Of a stretch of 33,724 bases of DNA, positions 1-5,940 are shown piece after piece (the first letter of the stretch is position 1; each line of letters begins with the position of its first letter). This DNA is from CAZJQD01 sp964548165 [NCBI: uncultured bacterium] (lineage in GTDB: Bacteria > UBA8481): contig CAZJQD010000034.1 of assembly GCA_964548165.1 (NCBI GenBank), positions 1 through 33,724 on the forward strand. Reading direction: 5' to 3'. The notes beneath the pieces are model-generated. The model did no database searches. It was not told where the DNA came from and worked only from the letters and a program-made list of their open reading frames with translations. The translations under genes and the position numbers were made by a program.

Positions 1-75
1 GAGGGAAGGACGACAGGGATGCGCGCAGACATGGAACGAATTATCCGCATTCGCAATGCCGGCCGCAACCGTTAG
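1..75 (+). CDS. possible C-terminal end of a gene entering from the left
   Basis: Frame 1 is open from the window edge to a TAG at 73-75 and would encode 24 residues rich in Arg and Ile, ending in NAGRNR. It could be the tail of a plus-strand gene that begins outside the window. It is too short to recognise, and chance is a real alternative because stop codons are rare at this GC content. Confidence 0.2.
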   Translation, partial: EGRTTGMRADMERIIRIRNAGRNR

Positions 76-111
76 ATACGGGCCGGATCCGACAGCGCAG
101 GCCCGGAACGA

Positions 112-151
112 AACAAAAAGCCCCGGCGCCGCCTTTCCAGCGACGCCGGGG
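112..151 (-). terminator. rho-independent terminator of the LysM gene
   Basis: Read on the minus strand, CCCCGGCGTCG pairs with CGGCGCCGGGG around a 9-nt loop, and the stem is followed at once by CTTTTTGTTT. This is a textbook intrinsic terminator about 30 nt past the stop codon of the LysM gene. There is no T-run on the plus-strand side, so it should act in one direction only. Confidence 0.85.
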
Positions 152-182
152 ATGGGAGACTACGAACGGAAGTGAATACTTC

Positions 183-887
183 TTACCGGATGGGGGCCGG
201 TACGGGCCTCTGCTGGACCGGGTTGCCCGACGTGACCGCCGGAACGGCCGGGACCGGACCGCTGCCGAACGGCACCGGCGCGGCGGAACCGAGCGGAGCC
301 TGGAGCGGGGCCGCGGGCTGGGGGGCGGAGGTCGTAGACGGCGGCGGACCGATGCGGTCGGCGATGCCGGTCGCGAGAACGTTGTTGCGGCTGTTCCACT
401 CGCGGTTCAGCTCGGCGCCCTGCGGGTTGTTGTTCTGCGGCTGGCCGCTCGGCACGGGTCGCTCCCAGAGCTGGCGGAGCGTCGGGGCCTGGCCGTCCGC
501 GGCGGCGGCGGCGTAACCGGCGCCGTTGGGCTTACCCGCATGCGTGTGATTCTGGCACGCGGGGCTCCCGGCCACGCACGGGAGCTTGATGACCTGGCCG
601 GGGCGAATCAGGTAGGGTGCCCGCATGTTGTTGGCGCGCGCGATCGCCCTCCACTTCGCCGTCGCGCCGAGCTGCTGCTGGGCGATCCGCGAGAGTGACT
701 CGCCACGCCGAACGGTGTAGTCCATCGTCTGGGTGGAGCAGGCGTCACCCGTCGTTGCGCACGCGGCCGCGTTCTGACCGCCCACGGGACAACCGGCCGC
801 GCCGCAGTTGGCACCCGCGTCGGCCGTGGTCACGCCGACCGCCAAGGTTGCCACCAAGGCCGCAATGGCCCAAGTGCTCTTCGTCAT
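183..887 (-). CDS. exported LysM-domain protein
   Basis: A 234-residue secreted protein. Residues 1-24 form a signal peptide (MTKS, a hydrophobic core, then ADA before the likely cleavage). One LysM domain spans about residues 56-103: it begins YTVRRGESLSRIA and ends RPGQVIKLP, the usual start and end of this peptidoglycan/chitin-binding fold. Six cysteines (28, 33, 43, 50, 104, 111) flank the domain, which suggests disulfides outside the cytoplasm. The remainder, about residues 115-234, is rich in Pro, Ala, Gly and Asn and looks disordered. No catalytic domain is present, so it is probably a wall-binding or scaffolding protein. The start is supported by AGGAGG (895-901 region) seven bases upstream. 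It has its own promoter and terminator, so it is probably monocistronic, although the ThiF-like gene lies upstream on the same strand. Confidence 0.85.
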   Translation of the reverse strand: MTKSTWAIAALVATLAVGVTTADAGANCGAAGCPVGGQNAAACATTGDACSTQTMDYTVRRGESLSRIAQQQLGATAKWRAIARANNMRAPYLIRPGQVIKLPCVAGSPACQNHTHAGKPNGAGYAAAAADGQAPTLRQLWERPVPSGQPQNNNPQGAELNREWNSRNNVLATGIADRIGPPPSTTSAPQPAAPLQAPLGSAAPVPFGSGPVPAVPAVTSGNPVQQRPVPAPIR

Positions 888-929
888 GATGAAACCCTCC
901 TGATATGGTGAAGTAGAAACTGAAGCGGC

Positions 930-957
930 ACTATAGCCGTGGGGCGTCCCGAATCAA
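930..957 (-). promoter_or_regulatory. sigma-70-type promoter of the LysM gene
   Basis: On the minus strand TTGATT (952-957) and TATAGT (930-935) are separated by 16 bases. The predicted transcript start is near 923, leaving a leader of about 35 nt that holds a strong AGGAGG ribosome site. It lies in the 113-bp gap between the ThiF-like stop and the LysM start. This is consensus matching by eye only. Confidence 0.5.
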
Positions 958-1000
958 CAGCGACATGATCAGTTTCGGCACTTTGAGGACATGGCCTTGG

Positions 1001-1837
1001 TCAGGGAAGGGCGTCCCCGCAGACCCAACATCCGGCCCGCGCGGCGACGGAAATCACCCGGGTGCGCCCCCTCCGGGCATCCAGTGTCCAGAACTGTCGC
1101 TCGTAGCGGCCGGCGCTCCCGTCGGCCAGGCGGAGCGCCTCCCCTGCCGCCATCGTCCCGGCCAGGCCCACGACGGGACCGAGTATCCCGGCTCGCCGGC
1201 AGTCCGGTGCCTCCGGACGATCCCCCGGCCCTCCCCGGCGGCAGCCGGGAGCCTCCCGGCGGTTGTCGGAAGCCTCCCCGCGATGGCCGTTAGCCTCCTG
1301 GCGGTAGCCGGGAGCCTCCTCGCCGCCGGATTTGGACTCACCGAAGAGGCATCGCAGGCAGCCGGGGCCCCGTATCGTGAACAGCTGGGCATCCCAACCG
1401 GATGCGCCGGCGTGCACGAAGGGAATATTCCTCCGGACGATCGCATCGTGGAGCGCGAACTTCTGCTCGGCGGTATCCACGGCGTCGATGATGACCGCGT
1501 AGGTGTCGAGCCAATCCTCATCGCCCCGGACAATCACGTCGTGCAGTTCCAGCAAGAAGGCTCCGCGCCCCGGCAAGACGTCGAGCCGCTCGCGAACCAC
1601 TTCCAGCTTCGGTCGACCCACGTCGCTCTCGCGGTAAAGGGTCTGCCGCGGCAGGTTGGATTCCTCCACGGTGTCGAACTCGGCGACACCCAGGCGCGAG
1701 ACGCCCGCCGCGGCCAGGCGCCGGATCGCCGGGCAACCGAGCCCCCCCGCGCCGATGACCAGTACGCCTCGCGCATCGGGATTCATCTTCCAACACCAAC
1801 CATCACTGTATGAAATCATACCATTTGAGTCCGACAT
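1001..1837 (-). CDS. ThiF/MoeB/HesA-family adenylyltransferase-like protein with heptapeptide insert
   Basis: An E1-like enzyme of the family that adenylates the C-terminus of a ubiquitin-like sulfur carrier (ThiS, MoaD) or another small acceptor. Numbered from the start at 1837 (278 aa): GAGGLG nucleotide loop 29-34, Asp55 and SNLPRQ 60-65, catalytic-type Lys77, DAVD 118-121, and zinc-binding CxxC pairs at 160/163 and 270/273. Cys212 in DCRRAGILGP matches the conserved Cys-x-x-AGVxxP of MoeB. Between the first CxxC and this motif lie six 7-residue repeats (about 173-214), absent from usual family members. The start is uncertain: ATG at 1786 (NPDARGVLVIGAGG) is an alternative, and neither has a good ribosome site. 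The N-terminus is shorter than in MoeB. No sulfur carrier, molybdopterin or thiamine gene is nearby, so the substrate is unknown. Confidence 0.8.
   Translation of the reverse strand: MSDSNGMISYSDGWCWKMNPDARGVLVIGAGGLGCPAIRRLAAAGVSRLGVAEFDTVEESNLPRQTLYRESDVGRPKLEVVRERLDVLPGRGAFLLELHDVIVRGDEDWLDTYAVIIDAVDTAEQKFALHDAIVRRNIPFVHAGASGWDAQLFTIRGPGCLRCLFGESKSGGEEAPGYRQEANGHRGEASDNRREAPGCRRGGPGDRPEAPDCRRAGILGPVVGLAGTMAAGEALRLADGSAGRYERQFWTLDARRGRTRVISVAARAGCWVCGDALP
1199..1324 (-). repeat. six 21-bp in-frame tandem repeats in the ThiF-like gene
   Basis: Units lie at 1199-1219, 1220-1240, 1241-1261, 1262-1282, 1283-1303 and 1304-1324, each keeping a GCCTCC-like core. Each encodes a heptapeptide: EAPGYRQ, EANGHRG, EASDNRR, EAPGCRR, GGPGDRP, EAPDCRR. 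The last unit is itself the conserved Cys motif of the family, so the array looks like expansion of native coding sequence. Confidence 0.85.
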
Positions 1838-1843
1838 GTCCCA

Positions 1844-1873
1844 TGGACAATGAGCCGCGTTCGCCGATAAACT
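1844..1873 (+). promoter_or_regulatory. candidate promoter of the pseudopilin pair
   Basis: TGGACA (1844-1849) and TAAACT (1868-1873) with an 18-base spacer would start transcription near 1880, just ahead of the AGGAGG ribosome site at 1889-1894. The -10 match is only moderate. Confidence 0.3.
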
Positions 1874-1901
1874 TCGTACGTCGCTGATAGGAGGCGTTCT
1901 C

Positions 1902-2114
1902 ATGCTCCGCAGGCGTTTCCGTTCCGGCCAGTCGCTCGTCGAGTTTTCACTGGTAGCCGGGGTTGTGGCCATCATCATCGTGGCCTCGATCTGGCTCTGG
2001 GCGCGGTCCGCCGGGGACGCGTACCAGGAGCGCGCCGCCAGCAGCACGCAGAGCGAGGCAGACTTTTACAAGGGGATGAACCGCTACGCCGGGGACACAC
2101 ACCTGAGCAAGTAA
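1902..2114 (+). CDS. small class III (TadE/Flp-like) pseudopilin
   Basis: A 70-residue protein with a short basic leader (MLRRRFRSG), then QSLVEF followed by a hydrophobic segment to about residue 34. If a prepilin peptidase cuts after Gly9, the glutamate falls at mature position 5, the hallmark of type IV and TadE/Flp pilins; GQSLVEF is a typical TadE-like N-terminus. The tail contains AASSTQSEADFY and ends AGDTHLSK. The start is fixed by AGGAGG seven bases upstream. The next gene begins 12 bp after the stop and encodes a longer paralogue with the same tail signature, so the two are probably co-transcribed. No Tad assembly ATPase or prepilin peptidase is in the window, so assembly must rely on genes elsewhere. 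The family call is from the N-terminal motif only. Confidence 0.7.
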   Translation: MLRRRFRSGQSLVEFSLVAGVVAIIIVASIWLWARSAGDAYQERAASSTQSEADFYKGMNRYAGDTHLSK

Positions 2115-2126
2115 CACGGAGACGAA

Positions 2127-2981
2127 TTGAACTTGGTTCAGATTGCCGATCGGAAAACGGGTGAGCGCGGGCAGGGTCTCGTCGAGACCGGGCTCGTCAT
2201 GGGCCTCATCGCGATCTTTGCCGTCGCCACGATCTGGGTCATGGCCGACTTCATCGGCGAGCGTTACACGGATCGCGCCGCGGACCAGACCCAGACCGCG
2301 GACGAGTTCTACGCCCGCGTCAACGTCAACGCCGGCGACACGCACGTGAACACGACCTCTGTCTTCACGACCGCGCTCTCGACCTCCATCCCCACGACCG
2401 CCTACGGCACGACCTCGTACACGACGTCGTACTACACCACCACGCTCACCACGTCGGCGGGTACCAGCACCTACGGGACCACCTCCGCAACGACCACCGC
2501 AACCACTGCGGCCACCACCTCCGCAACCACTGCGGCCACCACCTCCGCAACCACGGCCGCGACAACCTCGGCCACGACGTCGGCGACGACCTCCGCCACA
2601 ACGTCGGCGACAACCTCGGCCACTACCTCCGCCACCACGATGGTCACGACCACGGTCTCCGTCCCCCCCAATACTCCGCCCTCAGTCTCGTTCGCCACAG
2701 GCACGCCCAAGGTGAACGCGAATGTCGGCGGACTCACGTCCATCTACCTCCAGATCAGCGACACCGAGGACGGCGACGCCGTCAACACGGTCGACTATAT
2801 CCCCCAGGTCAGTTTCACGCTGACGGGCGCCGATGCCGGGAGCGCCTCGATGGGCATCCTGACCATCAACCCCTGGCGCCAGCGCGTCGACTTTCCCACC
2901 GGCAATCACAGCCTGGGCATCAGCGTCACCGTGACCGACTACGGCGGCGCCTCCACCACCATCTCTCGAACCTTCAAGTAG
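2127..2981 (+). CDS. TadE-like pseudopilin with Thr-rich stalk and C-terminal beta domain
   Basis: 284 residues starting at TTG, with GGAG five bases upstream. Residues 1-15 are a short leader ending RG; QGLVET follows, again placing Glu at mature position 5, then a membrane helix to about residue 43. Residues 49-74 (DRAADQTQTADEFY...NAGDTHVN) match the tail of the upstream protein, showing the two are paralogues. Residues 76-178 are about half threonine; 121-172 are near-perfect ATTS/ATTA tetrapeptides, as in O-glycosylated stalks. Residues 183-284 look like a small Ig/cadherin-like beta domain (PPSVSF..., SDTEDGD, VTVTDYGG). The likely role is a membrane- or pilus-anchored stalk holding a binding domain away from the cell. 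It converges on a glycosylation operon, a plausible source of its modification (inference). Confidence 0.7.
   Translation: MNLVQIADRKTGERGQGLVETGLVMGLIAIFAVATIWVMADFIGERYTDRAADQTQTADEFYARVNVNAGDTHVNTTSVFTTALSTSIPTTAYGTTSYTTSYYTTTLTTSAGTSTYGTTSATTTATTAATTSATTAATTSATTAATTSATTSATTSATTSATTSATTSATTMVTTTVSVPPNTPPSVSFATGTPKVNANVGGLTSIYLQISDTEDGDAVNTVDYIPQVSFTLTGADAGSASMGILTINPWRQRVDFPTGNHSLGISVTVTDYGGASTTISRTFK
2487..2642 (+). repeat. ATTS/ATTA tetrapeptide array with 24-bp higher-order units
   Basis: Thirteen 12-bp units encode Ala-Thr-Thr-(Ser/Ala/Thr). From 2508 they group into 24-bp blocks (2508-2531, 2532-2555, 2556-2579, 2580-2603, 2604-2627). The first two blocks are almost identical at DNA level, while later ones differ mainly at third codon positions, so the peptide pattern is kept as the DNA diverges. 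Confidence 0.85.
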
Positions 2982-2996
2982 CCGCGGCGGTTCTGG

Positions 2997-3018
2997 GCCT
3001 CGGCGAGGCGCCTTTACC
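2997..3018. terminator. weak hairpin between convergent genes
   Basis: GCCTCGGCGAGGC (2997-3009) is a perfect palindrome in the 32-bp gap between two convergent stop codons, followed on the plus strand by GCCTTTACC. It may end both transcripts, but the T-run is poor. Confidence 0.3.
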
Positions 3019-3874
3019 GGGGTTGTCTCGCGCGGCGCCGGCGCACCCGGTGAATCACCAGGCCTCCCAGCATGAGCCCCGAGACCACCCACGCCACGAC
3101 GCTCCATCGTGGCCGGGCAGGCGGAACATCGGGATCCAGGAGCCGGAGATCCACGGCGCTCACGACGGCCATGCCCTGCGCCCCGGGTTCCTCCAGTTCC
3201 ACGACGAGCCACGAACGCGTCGCGAAGGATCGCGCGATCCGGCCGCGGCCCAGCACCAGCGGCAATCCCTGCCGGCCGGGCCGCAGGCGCACCGTGGCTC
3301 CCCCCGGCGGAGGCGCCACAAGCTCGAGGCCCTGAGGGCCCACAAAGCTCACCCGCGCTCTGACCTCGCTCTCCCCCGCCCACTCCACCGGGATCTCGAC
3401 GCGACCTGCTCGCTCCCCCAGCGTCAATACGGCCGTCTCCATCCTCAACAGGTCGGGCGTCGTATCAAACCTCACCACGTGCACGAGCGGCGCCGTGTAG
3501 GATTCTCCGCCTGCGTCCCGAAAGTGGATCTGGATCACAAGCGGCCACGCGCCGCGCGGCTCGTTTGACAGCCCGTTCAACGGCCCGTTCATAGGCCAGG
3601 ACGCCGTCGCGGAGTAGACGGCCCCGGGCTGGATGATGAGCGGGGCCGCGCCGATCTTGCGCCTCCCCCCGAACGTCATCTCCGCGGTTACCCCGAGCGC
3701 GGGTTCATCTCCGCGATTGACGGCGGTCAGCGCCACGACCACGCCGGTCTCCGTCGTCTGCGTCGTGACCGCCTGCTCCCACGTGATCGTTCCGGCCACG
3801 ACCGGCGCCGACGCCGCGACGAGAGCCACGAGGAGACCCATCGTGCGGCTGATGGCAACGAGGCCCCTGTTCAT
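3014..3874 (-). CDS. exported membrane-anchored protein of unknown function
   Basis: 286 residues from ATG at 3874, chosen because it begins a good signal peptide (MNRG, a hydrophobic core, VVA before Gly28) and leaves about 50 bp after the upstream stop; a longer frame would overlap the glycosyltransferase. The mature part has alternating beta-like segments (GVVVALTAVNRGDEPALGV is CARDB-like in feel) and ends with a transmembrane helix at about 257-277 (VVAWVVSGLMLGGLVIHRV) and a basic tail (RRRRARQPR). The topology is therefore type I: a domain outside the cytoplasm held by a C-terminal anchor. It is the last gene of the glycosylation run, so it may be an accessory protein or a substrate. 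I do not recognise the family. Confidence 0.65.
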   Translation of the reverse strand: MNRGLVAISRTMGLLVALVAASAPVVAGTITWEQAVTTQTTETGVVVALTAVNRGDEPALGVTAEMTFGGRRKIGAAPLIIQPGAVYSATASWPMNGPLNGLSNEPRGAWPLVIQIHFRDAGGESYTAPLVHVVRFDTTPDLLRMETAVLTLGERAGRVEIPVEWAGESEVRARVSFVGPQGLELVAPPPGGATVRLRPGRQGLPLVLGRGRIARSFATRSWLVVELEEPGAQGMAVVSAVDLRLLDPDVPPARPRWSVVAWVVSGLMLGGLVIHRVRRRRARQPR

Positions 3875-3923
3875 CCGCGCCCCCAGGCGCGTCGCATCCT
3901 CGGCTCCCGCCTTCCCCGATCGC

Positions 3924-5858
3924 TCACGGTCTCCCCTCGTCCCCCGGCGCATCGAGAAGCGTCTGCGGCTCGAGCGCGACCTGTCGGCGCGGTCCAACCG
4001 CCAGAAGCGCAAAGCTGATTCCCGAACGGGCCTCAACGACCTGGAACGTGTCCGTGACGTAGGCATCCCGGAAGAGTCGGCTCATCGTCACGGCCTCCGC
4101 GACCGCGCCGTTGGCCGGCGGCATGACGTCCCAGTAGTTCTGGTGATAGAAGACCGGCCCGCGGGCGGTGAGCGCTCCGACGAGCCCGGGGTCGGGCCAG
4201 GCGGAGACCACCTGGACCGCCGCCACGCGCCTCAACGCCCACTGGAACGGGGTATGCGAGATGACGACGGCGTCCCGGGGCAGGCCTTCGGCGAAGACCG
4301 CGACGGCCTCGTGGTCGGCCCGCGCCTGCCAGGCCTCCTCCGTCACCACGGGAACCTGCGAGAGCGCCCGCGCGAGGGGCAGGAGGAGAAGGAGGACGGC
4401 GGCCAGGAAGCGCGGGCCCGCGATCGGGCGAGCGCCGGAACGGCCGAGGGCGCGCATCCATCGGCTCGGGAACCCGCGCGCGATGCCGCGCGCGATCGCG
4501 TCCGCGCCGAGCGCGACGAGCACGGCGTAGACGGGTACCACGAGGAGCGAGAAGCGGACATCGACGCCGTAGTGATAGGAGCCCGCGTAGAACGGCAGGA
4601 AAATGCCGAAGAAGAGTCCGCCCCAAAAAAGGAGCGCGGTGATCCAGGCGACCCCTCGCGCCGCCGCGTCCGAGAGGCCCCGGCGAAGCCGGGCGGCCTG
4701 GACGATCGCGGTCGCCAGCCCCACCAGCGCGAGGGGAAACCAGGCCGCGGGCGCGGCGGGCGTGTTGCGCCCGGCCGGCGTCGCCATGAACCAGTAGCCG
4801 AAATTGTGGAGCGTATTCTCCGCGAGCACGGCGGTCGTGAACTTGGGACCGCCGGCTCCCCAATCCTCGTGCGAACTGCTTGCGATGTGCGCGGTATGCG
4901 GCAGGAGCAGGACCGCGACCATGGCCGCCCACGGCAGAATGTCACGCGTACTGGCGCGAGCGCCCTCGAGGAAGCGAGCGCGGGACAGGTCCGGATGCCC
5001 AGGACGCCGCTGGGGCAGCCCCCAGAGCAGCACGCCCAGGGGAATGAGAATGAGGATCGATTCCGGGCGCATCTGCGACGCCAGGACCCCGGTCGCGCAG
5101 GCCGCGAACCGATCGAGCGATCGACGCGTGCGCCCCGCGCGAGCGCCCAGCGCCAGGGTCCACGCCGCCAGCATCACGGCGCCCGGCTCCGCGATCGCAC
5201 AGACCGCCCAGCGGAGGTTCTCGGGCCAGAGCGCAAACGCGAGCGGCGCAAGGAGTTGCGATCGGGGACGGCCCGCGAAGAACGGGCTCTCTCGCAGAAA
5301 GAGCGCCAGGCCGAAGATGGCCAGGCCGAAGACAACGAGGTTGACGCGTTCGCCGAGCCGATCGTCGACGCCGAAGAACGGAACGCCCAGCGAGAACAGG
5401 AACGAGCAACCGCTCGGTTCCTTGTTGAGCGTCCAACGCGTGCCGCGCCACCCCGCGGGACGCGAGGGATCAGGAAGCGAGAGATCCAGGAGGCCGGCGC
5501 GATCCTCCACCGCCATGCTGACGCCCACCTGCATGTAGATGTCCTCGTCGAAGTACAGCTTGTGTCCACGCGGGGCCAGGTACCCGGCCGCCAGGGGTCC
5601 GACCAGGGACACCAGCAACGCCCCGGCCAGCCATTGGCGATGAAGGGCGATCCCGGCACGGGCGCGCCAGGCGACGGCGAGGACGGCGATCACGGCGAGC
5701 GCGGCCGTGAACCGCAACCATCCCGTCACGCCACGAAGCAGAAGATCCTGCGTCTGCTCGTAAGGCCAGCTCCACTTCGCACCCGCCGTCACCGCCAGAG
5801 AGACCAGGATGAGCGCGGCCGCGGCGGGAAACGTCGCGCGGCGCAGGAGCTCCCTCAC
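3924..5858 (-). CDS. GT-C membrane glycosyltransferase (PMT/ArnT-like)
   Basis: 644 residues from a GTG start, with roughly a dozen hydrophobic segments up to about residue 480 and a soluble tail to 644. The first large loop carries FDEDIYMQ (103-110), the acidic motif that GT-C enzymes of the protein O-mannosyltransferase/ArnT group place in their first periplasmic loop for catalysis. Such enzymes use polyprenyl-phosphate sugars and act on the outer face of the membrane. No strong ribosome site precedes the start. The leader includes three 15-bp repeats. The gene follows the carbamoyltransferase by 82 bp and precedes the exported protein by about 50 bp, all on the minus strand. With a DPM1-like glycosyltransferase upstream, donor synthesis and transfer sit in one unit. 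The acceptor (protein, lipid or polysaccharide) cannot be read from sequence. Confidence 0.8.
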   Translation of the reverse strand: MRELLRRATFPAAAALILVSLAVTAGAKWSWPYEQTQDLLLRGVTGWLRFTAALAVIAVLAVAWRARAGIALHRQWLAGALLVSLVGPLAAGYLAPRGHKLYFDEDIYMQVGVSMAVEDRAGLLDLSLPDPSRPAGWRGTRWTLNKEPSGCSFLFSLGVPFFGVDDRLGERVNLVVFGLAIFGLALFLRESPFFAGRPRSQLLAPLAFALWPENLRWAVCAIAEPGAVMLAAWTLALGARAGRTRRSLDRFAACATGVLASQMRPESILILIPLGVLLWGLPQRRPGHPDLSRARFLEGARASTRDILPWAAMVAVLLLPHTAHIASSSHEDWGAGGPKFTTAVLAENTLHNFGYWFMATPAGRNTPAAPAAWFPLALVGLATAIVQAARLRRGLSDAAARGVAWITALLFWGGLFFGIFLPFYAGSYHYGVDVRFSLLVVPVYAVLVALGADAIARGIARGFPSRWMRALGRSGARPIAGPRFLAAVLLLLLPLARALSQVPVVTEEAWQARADHEAVAVFAEGLPRDAVVISHTPFQWALRRVAAVQVVSAWPDPGLVGALTARGPVFYHQNYWDVMPPANGAVAEAVTMSRLFRDAYVTDTFQVVEARSGISFALLAVGPRRQVALEPQTLLDAPGDEGRP

Positions 5859-5880
5859 GCGAGCGCGGCCGCGCGGATCG

Positions 5881-5925
5881 CGGTCGCGGTCGCGCCGGTC
5901 GCGGTCGCGCCGGTCGCGGTCGCGG
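5881..5925 (-). repeat. three tandem 15-bp repeats in an 82-bp intergenic gap
   Basis: 5881-5895 and 5896-5910 are identical (CGGTCGCGGTCGCGC), and 5911-5925 differs only in its last base. They lie between the carbamoyltransferase stop and the GT-C start, in the leader of the GT-C message. GC-only simple repeats of this kind can slip in replication; a regulatory role is not shown. Confidence 0.8.
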
Positions 5926-5940
5926 CCGAACGAACCGCCC

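Noticed and set aside
965-1813. 282-codon plus-strand frame opposite the ThiF-like gene
   Set aside because: No domain is seen, while the minus strand shows every key ThiF/MoeB motif. The repeat is in frame on both strands because its unit is 21 bp.
2471-2743. minus-strand frame reading VVAEVVAEVV
   Set aside because: It is only the antisense reading of the Thr-rich array in the stalked pseudopilin.
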